Shown here piece by piece: positions 12,201 through 23,915 of a stretch of 64,000 nt of DNA (its first letter is position 1; each line of letters begins with the position of its first letter). The position numbers and the translations under genes were made by a program. The stretch lies in contig NC_065531.1 in NCBI RefSeq assembly GCF_020184175.1, positions 57,433,213-57,497,212 of the forward strand, given 5' to 3'. The notes under the pieces were generated by a model, which worked only from the letters and a program-made list of their open reading frames with translations, was not told where the DNA came from and made no database searches. This DNA comes from Aphis gossypii (taxonomy: Eukaryota; Arthropoda; Insecta; Hemiptera; Aphididae).

Positions 12201-14592
12201 GACCTCCGTTGTAATTTATATCTTTCTGAATGTTGTGCATTAAAACAGCGGCCGCGTAGGAATACTATAACATAATATAAATGTGCTGCTTTTTAATTTG
12301 TCTTATTGCCTAAAACGTTACGCTATACGAATATTCTAACCACCATAATTATAGTCTAGCGGGTATTATGTTTAACACAGTTATTCGTGGTATGAAACTT
12401 ACCTACCTCTAAGATCGTAACTAGCCAATACTGTACTGCAGTATTTGAAGCAGTTATCATCGATTTACTGTTAATTTTTTAACCGTCATTGCGTTGGTAA
12501 ATCAGTATCGATTACCTTATTATAGAAATCAGCTGTTAATGTAAATCATTTAAATTTAATATGTGGATAACTGATATTGATATATATATAATATGATGTG
12601 CATAATGCATTGTATTATGTACACGTTTTTGTTAATTGTCGTAGGTTCAACTTTATCTATAGTTAGTCCTGTCGATAGACTTTCAAAAACGACATTCAAA
12701 CAAACTTATAATGAATTAAAAATTTTTTGATTATCATTAATCATATTTTATTTTTATTTGTCTTTAAAGTTTCTAATGAAAAATGTAACTTTTGTGACCA
12801 ACATATATGAATGTACTTCGTAGAAGATTTTTTCGAGTGTTTTCGATGACTCACCAATATTAAGCTTAAATTGACTATAAGACTGCACCTATAACATATA
12901 TTTATTATGTTTAAATGACCTACACAAAATAGTGGCCTACTCTACGTCAAGAATATATATTTAATTTTTATCATTTATACTTTTTATGTGTTAATTAGTT
13001 TCGTTCCACGATCTTTGGATCCTACTTTTTTACTCGAATTTAATATGACGTATTATTATTATTATTATTTTTGCAATTATTTTTAATTTCTATGAATATT
13101 TTATTGTACTTACGTTATCGCTTCTGCAACACGTAGAAATAGTATAGTATTCAGTTACCTTCAAGTACACGGATAAGAAATTAATTTTCGAATGACATTC
13201 ATAATTTATTATCATTTAAATAAATTAAATTAGTTACCTTTAGGCTTTAGTAAATGGTTTTTCAATTAAGGAAAACTGTTGAGATTAGACTGTATGCACA
13301 TCATTTATATTGTATATTACGTATAAATATGGTACAATACAGTATAGTGTTTTAACCTTTATACTACCTAGCACTCAGTGTAAATAATGTGTGTTTGTTG
13401 TGAATATTATATTATTGACGTCAATCGTATGTTGCGTTAATTTTTTTTTTTATTATTGCTCAGTAAATGTATTGTGTTGTATTATGTGGTCATTGGCTTG
13501 TAAACAATGTTGGTAGAGAAAAACAGTTGTTTTCATTTCCCGTTGGAAATATTAAATTTTGGAGTAGCGGAAAATACGCCTTGCTATTATGCGAGTTATA
13601 AAAGTAATGAGTAATGCCTCTTCAAACTATACATACGGGATATCGTCGTTTTTTTCTCGATAAAATCACAACAAATAAAAATACGTGCATTTTAGTTTTT
13701 TTATAATATGAAGAAAATTAGGAATGATAAATTTCCGAATGGTTATTGCGGACAGCGGTTTTTAACAAAACACAATTTTGCTGTATTATAAATTTAATTA
13801 GTTTTATACATTTAATTATTATATATTTATTAAGTGTAGGTACTTATACACATAAATACATAATTTGTTATACTTAACACAGTTATTGTATAATAGGTGC
13901 ATAATATTTTTATATTATTCAAAAATAAAATAACTATAATTATGATGAGGAAATAATATATCCATATTTTAATAGAATATTATTATTATTATTAGTTGGC
14001 AATTCGATTTTTTCAGTAATGAATAAATTGTATTTATTTTTTTCAATTTAATTAGCTGAATTCACACAAGTTATGTGCGCACTAAATAATAAAATTAAAA
14101 AACATGTTTGTTCCGTCGTCGGATTGTCGTGAATAATATTTGTTACAAACTCTTTAACTGGTAGGTATATACACTCTGTACGATATAGACATCATGGTTA
14201 GCATGTTATTTTGGCATGTTTTTCATTAATATTTATTTATAATTCTTTTTGAGCAATGTTCTGCAAATAAGAATCCTAACATGACGCGTCTCCAGTTTGC
14301 ATATTAAACCAATCAACATCTTCAACCAACCAACCAATCTTACATTATTGATCAGTCCTGTTATTCTATTTCTGACACATTATCCTTACAAAGAGGACGG
14401 GGTGAAAATTGACAGTTTTTTATTTTATTTCGTTAATCTGGTTTTAAATGTGAGTTAGGTTATATAATAAGGCGTAGTAACATAAAAAAAAAAATTGTAA
14501 GCGAGGAAAGTGGATTAAATCATATATTGATACAGTTAGTTTGATTTACTTAATGTAAATCTTATTAAGACTGTATTCAATTTTTATTTTAG
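9289..14592 (+). other. probable intron between the 9033 and 14593 exons
   Basis: It begins GTACGT and ends TTTTTATTTTAG. The interior is AT-rich and stop-rich with ATT microsatellites (for example near 13050) and a poly-A run near 9625. A perfect CRE, TGACGTCA, at 13416-13423 lies inside the 12-bp palindrome ATTGACGTCAAT. A small open frame at about 10313-10507 is AT-rich and unremarkable. No mobile-element ends were recognised. Confidence 0.45.
13416..13423. promoter_or_regulatory. perfect cAMP-response-element motif
   Basis: TGACGTCA, centred in the palindrome ATTGACGTCAAT, in otherwise AT-rich presumed intron. CREB/ATF-type bZIP proteins bind this motif in animals. One site of 8 bp can occur by chance in 64 kb, so function is only possible. 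Confidence 0.25.
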
Positions 14593-14912
14593 AATCTGGT
14601 GATAATGACGATCATCATATAATAAAAAGCGAAAATGACTTCTCTTCGAGCGATGCTTTATTGTATTGGACCGCTGCACCAACTAACCAGTCGTACATTG
14701 TATGCTCATTTCGTTTGTTCGCACCGAATACTACAATTTGTTCAAATGATTTTGGGTATACGTGTACAAAAACAATGGGTACAATGGCCGACATGTATAT
14801 TATGTGCATACGTATAGATATAGTGTCGCCGCGAAACTTTTCCGCCAGACTGTCGGGAAAGAAACAGAACAACAACAATAAAAAAAAAAATAATAATAAT
14901 ATAGGAATATAA
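14593..14912 (+). CDS. second and possibly last coding exon, in phase with the 9033 exon
   Basis: The exon follows a pyrimidine tract and AG at 14591-14592. Joined to the phase-1 end of the 9033 exon it stays open for 105 more codons and stops at TAA 14910-14912, for a total of 191 residues. The first part (ESGDNDDHH, then KSENDFSSSDALLYW) is acidic and serine-rich and looks genuinely coding. The last 20 or so residues are a poly-Asn/Lys tract from a low-complexity AAC/AAT repeat, beside AATAAA strings that could act as polyadenylation signals. G+C is raised over the first 250 bp. It may be a true terminal exon, or an internal exon ending at an unrecognised donor such as GG|GTATAC near 14755. 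A minus-strand open frame over the same bases is a shadow. Confidence 0.5.
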
Positions 14913-15137
14913 TAATAATAATCAGAATACGCGAGATGAGATATATATTTGCGACCGAGAGAGAGACGACACCTAGCTCGCAGGTACTTATGTATATATG
15001 TATACACGGACCAGTTGATCTTTTATCATTACGAAATCACAACAAAACATAGCAGAGAAACGAAGTATCCTATATATTATATAGTAATGCGTTTGTATTA
15101 TAATAGTACCTATTATTATATATAAAAGGTATAGGTA

Positions 15138-15161
15138 CTATGTATAGTATACTATACATAG
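15138..15161. repeat. perfect 24-bp palindrome
   Basis: The sequence at these positions (left arm CTATGTATAGTA) equals its own reverse complement over 24 bp with no loop, and near-palindromic GGTAC/GTAC flanks extend it. Such sequences can extrude as cruciforms. No coding role is seen. Confidence 0.7.
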
Positions 15162-15287
15162 GTACGTGTATTACAATCATGTTTGCTCTATTATGTCCGT
15201 TTCGATTAAACAGCATAATGCGACGTGGTGCGTTTAAGTATAATAATAATATTATATTATGTATAGTAGAAGAAGCTGCATAGTTGA

Positions 15288-15458
15288 ATGGCCATCAGCT
15301 GCCGATCATCACACATATCATACGTATTATTCGTATCACAACTCCAACTGAAATGTGTGTTCCGACCAACAAACAGTCGTATCAATAATATTTCCGCCAA
15401 ATTGGTTGTGTGTGTGTGCGTGTGTAATTGTTTGCAGGATACTGCGCAACGATTCTAA
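15288..15458 (+). CDS. small open frame of 56 residues, doubtful
   Basis: ATG at 15288 opens a 56-codon frame ending TAA at 15456-15458, with higher G+C than its surroundings and several cysteines near the end, partly from a GTGTGT tract. It lies about 375 bp after the stop of the 14593 exon, so it may be 3' UTR. I recognise no family and give it low weight. Confidence 0.15.
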   Translation: MAISCRSSHISYVLFVSQLQLKCVFRPTNSRINNISAKLVVCVCVCNCLQDTAQRF

Positions 15459-18400
15459 GTATTATATTACCTACCACAGGTCGCATATATAATATGTAAT
15501 AGAAAAAAATGCATTGGACATCCGCTCCGTATACACTACCGATTTCATGGATAATAGTAGGTACCTAGGTATATAGTTTTGAAATTTGCGTATTTATACC
15601 TCTTCTTCAGTTATCATTATATAATTACCGGTATATTAGAAAACATTTGTAATTACAATGGTATTGTTGAAAAACTTATTCAACAAAGGTCCACTGTGAA
15701 ATTTCATTTTTTTTTTTATTTTGCAATAGACAAATAAAACTAAATATTTCTTAACTTATTTTTTTTGTTCATCCTTTAAGACAATCTAAAACTGTTACTT
15801 AACAAACAAAATTTGAGTATTGGGACAGTATTTTTTTAAAGTGAAATTTGGTCCTTGTTTTTATGTGTAAGATTATATCCCACAAAATCGATTTATTTAT
15901 TTATTCATATAACACTGCATGTTAGATATATTTTAATGTATTGTTTAGTTTCTGTAGATTGACTATATAGCTTGAGTTGTCGAGGAATGATGGATTAAGG
16001 ACGAAGATTTTTTTAATTTAAAAAATACATATTTCACAATAACCTCTCATATATTCACATTTTTCTAAACATCTTGTGTTGGTACTATACTAATTTCTAA
16101 GAATAACGAAAATTGTTTGTAATTTTTTATATCTTTAATTTATCTTTTTTTTTTCAATTCAATCGATGCCTATATTATATTATTCGTGCTCTCGTATATG
16201 CATGTCGTTGCAGATGACCATGTGAATTCCCGACCTTGATTGTATAACGTATAGTATGGACATATTTTTTTACCTTAGAAATGGGTTTGTGCATATGAAC
16301 GTGTTTTATGTGAATAACGACTTATTTAGGTGCATACTGCATATATATAATACGTACTTACATGTATTGTTCACATTTTTTTCTGTCACCCTTAGATAAG
16401 GGAAACTGCAACAGTGTATTATGAAGTACTGTGTAGTTATATGGAAATAAAAACCAAACCATCTCCCCGAGACTCAATAACAGCTCATGGTCGTTAATAT
16501 TGTGAGATATAAATACTGTTTATTTATTTGATTTAAGTGCGTTTATTTATTCCCGGAACTTATATATATATATATTCACGTATAGGAATGGGCGCGTGTG
16601 CGACTATATATATGTATATTGCTGTTGAGGGCCGTTGAAAAAAATAAAATTGCAGTTGTCGATATTTTTTTTCCTAATGTCGTTTCAGTGTTTGTGTATA
16701 TTTTTTTACGTGGGCATATATATTACACCATTTATATTTTTAATTTTATAGAAAAATATGGATTACTTTTGTTTTTCTATAAAAAAGTTGTTTACTAATA
16801 GAAACTATTTTATTTATAAAATAAAAACTATGAGTTATTAATTTTTTTATTGTTTCATTGTAAAGTTTTGTTTTGCGTCACGGTTTTTCAAAACAAATTT
16901 CATGCATATCAATTTTTCATAATAAAGTAAAATTTATCGCTATATGATTAGTTTATTGAAAAATAAATTTAAAAGAATTTTTTTTTGGATTTAGGAGGTT
17001 TTTCAAATTGTATTTATGTTTGTAAGCGAGGTACGTACTCGAGAATGAAAAGTTTTATGATGTGATTATTTCGTTCATAAAGTAGTGTAGTGTTCAGAAT
17101 ATTTTTTTCGCACCAGGTTTTCCGAGGTGTTAAGATTAGTTAAACACCTCTTTATGTGTTTCACTTCGCATTAAAAATAGGAACGGTGAAAATTCAATGT
17201 CTCGTATGAAGCCTGTATAGTGGCAAACTTTTTTTGGCTCTCTTCCTTGTACGTTTGGCTTATTGGTTCGCTATTTTCATTGCGAGCACGTCTCTCTTTA
17301 ACCGACAAAAATTTCGCATTTACCCACACGCGCATTGCACTTATACTCATTCACGTACATGCACAGTCGTTTGGCCTACTTCCAAAAACATCTAGTATCA
17401 CATTTTAAGCGACACTATAGGTAGATACTCTATATAACAATGATGCGTGTTCACTGCTGTATTTGACAATTATTCGTTTTGAAGCAAAAAAATCATAGCC
17501 ATATAAACAAGATATAACGTCCTTTTGATTTTTCCGCGAAGGTCGAAAATTCTGAACGCAATGAATAGAATAGTGCAAACCCATTAGTAATGGTCGCCAC
17601 TATCATTTTTTTTTTTTTTTGTCTAAGTCTTAAAACATCCGTAGATATATGTATAATAGTCGTAGGTTTTTTCCACTGATGGATTAAAATAATTCCATTT
17701 CAATTTCATTATATTGTTGCTTTTATTTTGTCTCGCTGTGGCAAGACATTTGGAGGTCGTCTTGTACCGTGTACGACGCGCGTCTAACATAATATGAAAT
17801 ATATATTGTAACACATAATATATTTATAATATATACAGGGCGCACCCGGAACAAAACGTTTTGGCCTTGACTCCATTCTCCAGACCGATATCGGAGTGTA
17901 TGATTGTGCGATGTGTATGCATGCGCAGAGAAGGATAATTGCAAAATATTTAAGTATATTAAAATATTAACTAAAAACATAATACTAAATTCTCGCTGCC
18001 GAAAAATGCTGACCGGTTTTTTTAACTTACTATTGCACAATGAATGGAGACAACTCATTTCGTTCCGGATGCACCGGTTATTAGCAAATAAGTAATCCCT
18101 CATGTTTCCGGTCGATGGTTTTCTCCGACAGAAGATTATGGATGACAAACGTTTTCTTCCTTTTTACATTTTTTTTTTGTCGAAAAATCAAATAAAAAAA
18201 ACACAAGACTTTCAGAACTTGTGTTATCTTATAATATAAGTAAAGTAGTTTAATTAAAAAGTAAAAATAAATAGTTTTCATTTTTAAACCAGGCTATATT
18301 TTGTACATTTGTGATTTTTTTTTGTTACGACCTTCGAGTATACCTATATAGATGGGGCTTTGTGTACTATTAAATTTACAATTTATACTGTTGACCAATT

Positions 18401-18592
18401 TGACATAAGAAAATATTCTGTGACAAAACTCCATGTAAATTTTACTTGATAATGTTTGTACAAAAACCCATATGATTATACCTAATAATTATAACAAATT
18501 GTCGTGTTGATGATGTATTATTTTAAATAGTTGTTATATTGAAAAGCGTTTAAAAAATACACACATAATAAGTAACTGGAAAATTGTATTAC

Positions 18593-18594
<2 letters not shown>
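15459..18594. other. AT-rich stretch without a supported gene
   Basis: Mostly AT-rich. A small G+C island at about 17835-17935 (starting CAGGGCGCACCCGG) and another around 17220-17400 interrupt it. The open frames over them start at non-ATG codons or overlap on both strands, and show no domain. Microsatellites include TA repeats near 16560-16575. Confidence 0.45.

Positions 18595-18627
<33 letters not shown>
18595..18627. repeat. (TA)n microsatellite
   Basis: Uninterrupted TA repeat of roughly 30 bp, the longest in this part of the window; likely polymorphic in length. Confidence 0.9.
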
Positions 18628-18629
<2 letters not shown>

Positions 18630-18830
18630 TATTATTCTGAAAGAAAAGTATGTGAAAACAAATTATTATTGCAGTATTAGTATTAGATGTAATTAAATAA
18701 TATGCAAAATATGGGTTTATCTAAATTACGTAATTGATTAGATGGAAACACATTAGACCTTCATAGTCTGCTGCTTGATAAAATCTCATTTTTATCTATA
18801 TATATGTTTATGCTGCATCCATAACGTGAA

Positions 18831-18941
18831 ATTGTCCATTTTATAAACTTTATTTCAGATACTGAAATTCAACTAAATCGTGAATTTTAACAAAAATACA
18901 TTATACCATTTGACATTATTTCATTTTATGAAATGGACAAT
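18831..18941. repeat. inverted repeat pair, possible small MITE or element end
   Basis: ATTGTCCATTTTATAAA at 18831-18847 is mirrored by TTTATGAAATGGACAAT at 18925-18941, with 16 of 17 bases matching. The arms enclose about 77 bp. Related TTTATGAA strings recur near 20036 and 20115, on the far side of the decayed frame at 19255-19790. The pair may therefore be part of one degraded element. No target duplication was established. Confidence 0.45.
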
Positions 18942-19254
18942 ATTTATATTTTACACTTTGTGTAATTATTGTAAGTTATTTAATAATGAATTATATTTTA
19001 TTATTAACTATATTTTTCTGTATTTTTTTTTTGAACAGTAGGTTAGGTTTTAACCTAGGTTACTATTATTTATTTAGGTTACTTTTAATAAGCCATACAA
19101 ATCATACATAAATGAGATTTATATTAATAAATGATAATAATATGACAATAATTAATGATCATCTAAAAAAAAAAATAATTTTTCTGTTTTATTATTTATT
19201 TTTGCATGACGATTGATTATGACATCGTCTGTTACATAGCATATTATTTTTAAA

Positions 19255-19790
19255 ACGTGTTCACCTACTTGAATGAAAAGGATTTTTTCTTACACGAATA
19301 AGATAAACAGTTTTGCCCTTCTGAATTTTTTTTAATCATTTCAATGAAAATTCTACATTTTTATCTACTTGCTGATCAGTAGTGACGAATTAATATATTG
19401 ATTTTTTTTTCAAACATTTATTATTAAACTATGTATTAAGTAACCCATATTTTGTTTCAAGTTCATGCGTTCCTTTTTGTTTTTGTTCTGTGATCACATA
19501 AATTATATTTGTTGGGTCTGTAGGTTTTTTATTAACTTTCATTACTCTTGATTCAACACATTGATTAACTACAAAACCGTATGTAATTTTTTTGGTTTCC
19601 CTGTTAAAAATGAATTTAAGTTAAGATTTAAAATACATTATAATTGTATTCCATTATCTTCCTTAATCATTTTCTTTGCAGTTATAATTTGACCTTCATC
19701 TTCTCGTTCATTCTGAATGTGTATGTTTTTAATTGAATCACAGAATTGTCAAATAATTTCATTCTTTTCGGAAATTTATGATTTCACTTC
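19255..19790 (-). pseudogene. decayed transposon-like protein fragment
   Basis: Read on the minus strand, 19730-19640 gives a 29-codon open piece containing NEREDEGQIITAKKMIKEDN. Then 19599-19429 gives a 56-codon piece containing KPTDPTNIIYVITEQKQKG and ending ETKYGLLNT. The second piece follows a plausible acceptor (TTTTTAACAG). Further on, a frame-shifted cysteine- and lysine-rich stretch follows. Composition is protein-like, unlike the background, and the pieces are separated by stops and shifts. I recall similar phrases from transposon-derived ORFs in aphid genomes but cannot name the family. It may be a domesticated or host pseudogene instead. Confidence 0.45.
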
Positions 19791-22639
19791 GAATTTGAAA
19801 ATACTTCAACTGATATCAATAATTTTTAAAAATAAAATCATTTAGAATAAATAATATTTAATATAAGTTAATCGTGAAAGTATTCGTGCGTAGGCTGTAA
19901 TATAAGTAATAGGAAGTAAATAAAATAATATAAAATAAAGTATAGTTAATAATATAATATGATTTATTGTTAAATAACTTACAATATTAATTATACTAAG
20001 TATAAAATATAGTTATTGTTCCCGATACTGTTCATTTTATGAATGTAATGTCCGTACATAATGTATTTTTGTCAAACATCACGATTTGGACAAATTTAGT
20101 ACTGGGCATCCAGTTTATGAAATGAGTTATTTCACTATGTAGATGTGATATATTATATTTATAGTTTTTGTTTCCTCTGTTAATTTTGTATAAATTAATG
20201 CAATTAATGGTTTTGATAATTTTGTCATCAGCAATTAATTGTATTCTTATGTATATTATAACTCAACATAAATAATATGTGCATTATATACAACATCAGC
20301 AGTAAATATAAAGTATACAGTTTTTCGACGTCTTATAAACAAATAATATGTATTATTATTGTATTACTATATAGTATATACTCGTGTCATTATGACAAAA
20401 TATATTCGAATGTGGTCATTAAAAAAAAATAATTTGATCTAAAAGAACTGTTTTTGATGTTTCAATTTGAGTATAACGCTAAAATTGGTCGACTGGCTAA
20501 ATATTCTTCTTCTCTTTTAGAAATTGACCATTGTATTATTTACGACCTATTACCTAAATAAATACCTATTGACCTTATAGTCTATACGTAATTAACATAT
20601 TTTTTCGATACACACGGGCAGTATAGAAGAGAGTTCAATATATATTTGTATCATCGACATTTATCATGGGTGTATACAATGTGTGCATCATCATCATCAT
20701 CACCTCATTGTGTTGACAATGATTGTAGATGTTTCCGATTTTAGCGTATTCGTTTGTTCATTTAAATACTGTTGGGAAGCATTTATTGTACCCGCACATT
20801 TTGTATAAAATAATAAATATATAGTTTTAATGGAATAATATTCGATCGCTGTGGTAACAAAATATTTAATATTGTTGGAGTTGGTTGTTAGGGTTGTCAT
20901 TGTATATTTGTATCTGTTTTTACGTACAATTTTTATAAAACACCATTAGGAAAAAATGTGATTTGTGCATGCGTGAATTATGGATATACTTAATAAACTT
21001 ATCCAGCTATATTATAGTGTCATCTATAGCGCGTAATTCGTCGCGTTTCGTGGTTTGTAAAATCGTTTAAAAAACAATCAACGTTTGTTATAAAAGTGGC
21101 GAACGATGTGATATTGTACTCGTATATTTTTTTTATAATTTATTCAAAAATCGTTCGCATAGTATATTTTTAAATAATTTAATCCTCGCGGTCTGCTGCA
21201 GAGGCTGAACAGTTGATATGGTATCGCCATCAATACAGTTTGTCGACATAAAAAATAACGAAAAGCAATGTTGTGTTGTTGCGTACAAATAAATCGCACC
21301 TAATTCAATGTTTTTTTTCCTCTAGCGAAAAATTAATATAAAATTAATAATTTGTTTTCGGTTTGTCATTAGTATAGTTATATGTATAGTTGTCTATAAT
21401 GTGTGCAGCTGATATCTGTGAACGGGTTGTTCGCCAGTCTACAGGTCTCTGAAAATTATGGTTTTTGTCGTTTGACGTTTAACTATAACCACCTTACACG
21501 TATGCCGATATTATCGTAGCTGTGCAAAGTATATACATTTACTTCGACATTTACCTATGTTGTACTGGGACGTTATGCGAACTAAAATTGAATAAAAAAA
21601 ATAAACACAAAATATTATACGCGTGAGAATATAATATTACTGAATATCGATATTATATAGTTTTTGTGTGCACATGTGTATTATAATGATTATAATAATG
21701 ATGATGCGAATTACATTTGGGAACGTGCATATTTTAATAATATTCTATGTGGATTTATTAGTTGAATCATTATGGTTGGCACATAATTGTTTATTATTAT
21801 TATTTTTATTTTTTTTAGAAACAACGTATCGACAAAATTACAAATTATTACTCATTGTGCTATGGTATATATACATTTCCAGTGAATAAAATAGTTATAT
21901 TTAGGTATTTAATCGGCTTTGGGTTATTCAAAATGTCGTTGCGCGTGGATGAACTCTGCACGAATGCATTTGCAGAAAAGAAGGAAATAATCAAATTATT
22001 ATATTACGTACCGAGAACTTAATATCGTTTCTTTTTATTCGATTTATATCTAGAATTTTATACATGTATGAACGTTCATTTAATTGTTTTCTGATACATT
22101 TTTTAACGTTTTAATTTAATTTCTCGTTTTCCTTTTTTTTTTATTCGTTTGAGTGGGTTAGAGAGAGACATATATACATGGATAAATGCGTGACGAAATA
22201 AAAGCCGTGGGTCTTCTTCAACAACTCGTTTGAATAAAGGGTATGAAAAAAAAGAAAGAAAACGTATAAGAATGATCATCTATAAAATTTACGACTCAGC
22301 CTGCTATTAAAAATTCAGTAGTGTTAAGACTCTTCAAAATTCATCTTGTAATTCATGCCGAAACAAAAACATACGACGATGTAAAATTCTAGCTAATTAT
22401 GGTCCTTAGACATATTTGCGTGCAAGTTCAATTTTTAAGTTGAAAAAAAATGTCTTTGAAGTCTCGTTTTTTCCTGAGTAACTATTTTATACGATTGTAT
22501 TTCATATAGTAGTGGTTTGTTACAAAATAATTCTTGTAGTATAGTAGGTATTATATTGCGTTGTGCGTTATATTGTATAGTTTTATGAACAATTCTATAA
22601 AAAAAATATTTAAGTGTAATATGTTTCTTGTACGCTGAC
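19791..22639. other. AT-rich stretch with small G+C islands
   Basis: No supported gene. Small G+C-raised patches occur at about 21030-21060, 21185-21245 and 21395-21450. The last holds a 15-codon frame from ATG 21399 to TCTACAG|GTCTCT, but that donor is poor. The patch at 21185-21245 follows a CTGCTGCAG acceptor-like string and stops after about 16 codons. A CAT-repeat microsatellite is at 20686-20702. Confidence 0.4.
20686..20702. repeat. (CAT)n microsatellite
   Basis: About five and a half uninterrupted CAT units. Confidence 0.85.
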
Positions 22640-23915
22640 TATACTGATGAAAAAGTCATTCTATCAATACAAAATGATCTATTAATTTGCTTCAGAAAAT
22701 TCACAATCCCATTTAAATCTACTTTCTGAATGTTGAATTAAATTAAACCACTATAAATCCGTTCAGACATCCTTCGCCTTAAGACTTGGAATTTGTCCTA
22801 ATATTACCGTAAATAATCCACGTATCCCTTCTCTCGCACTGTTAAATATTTAGAGCTTAACCTCGATAAATGATTAACTTGGCAAAATTATATAAAGACA
22901 AGATAATTAATTCTCAACGTTCGTACCCGCTGACTAAAAATCTTACTCTTAAAGAACAAATTTACTAATTAAAAAACTAAAGCACTAATGATACATAAGA
23001 CGTCTTTAAAGCCAATATGGATGTAATATGGTTTTTAACTTTGGGGATCGGCTAAGACATTATTTTTTAACAAATTTCAAATACTCAAAAATATTACACT
23101 TTGCATGATTACAAATTCTTCACTCTTCGTTTCTAATCGACCCTCCACTAAGGCACAAATACCTTGACATTAAAATAATTGAAAAAGAACCAAAAAAATT
23201 TTATAAAAATTTCTTTACTAGATTATAAAGCCACCAAAATCCATTGATAAAAGGCTTACACATCACTTCGCTTCCTGTAAATCCTCTTTTTAGACGTAAA
23301 AGAATATTGTGTCATAATATTTTAACTTAATCCTCCTCTAACGTATCAATCCCTAGTTAAGTGTTACCATGTAATGGGTAGCTTCTGAATCACACAACAT
23401 TAATAATGTTTTTATTCGCTAATATCAATACATTTTGTGCTTTTTATATAAATTGTATGTTTTTTTATTAAAGAAAAAAAGTATAAAATATGTTTGTATT
23501 TTTCAAAGTTGTTTCATATTTCTAAAAATAATAATATGTTTATAAGGATTTATAATACTATACATATGTAAGTATTTAAATATGTCAATAAGAATGCAGA
23601 GAAATACGTCATAGAGATTATTTGTTAAGTCCTCGTGAAATTCACTAAATTGCACTATTCAGATTCTTAAATTAAAAATAGTGGGATTTGAAGGGCACGT
23701 AAAACATTAAATCTTTAGTTCTGCCATTGAATCAAATTTTAGTATTATTATACTTATTGGTTTGATTATATTGTCGTTGTCAGATAAATATGTTCCAAGC
23801 ATGTCTTAAAGAAAGAGAAACTATATTCGCTCAATACAAAATAAATTAGTTCCAAGCGATTTATTATATAATTCATGGTTTTACTACAGTAGCCATGTAA
23901 AAACAAAATAAATAA
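22640..23915 (+). mobile_element. decayed Jockey-clade non-LTR retrotransposon (3' half)
   Basis: Broken + strand frames spell, in order, the C-terminal part of a Jockey-type reverse transcriptase ORF2. NHYKSVQTSFALRLGICPN starts near 22747, ILKPIWTYG-like wording (SLKPIWM) lies near 23010, and SHQNPLIKGLHITSLPV starts at 23229, followed by an RKR motif. Stops and frameshifts are frequent, so it is dead. From about 23620 to 23915 the sequence resembles the 3' UTR of such elements. It includes CATGGTTTTACTACAGTAGCCATG-like inverted ends near 23875-23898 and an A-rich AATAAATAATAG end. The catalytic region, ORF1 and 5' end are absent, as expected for a 5'-truncated copy. Assignment is by remembered family pattern. 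Confidence 0.75.

Noticed and set aside
14615..15007. 130-codon minus-strand frame
   Set aside because: It is antisense to the 14593 exon and driven by AAC/AAT repeats, giving poly-Leu/Phe/Tyr; a shadow frame.
21399..21444. 15-codon phase-1 exon MCAADICERVVRQST
   Set aside because: The donor GTCTCT is poor and there is no promoter signal; too short to support.
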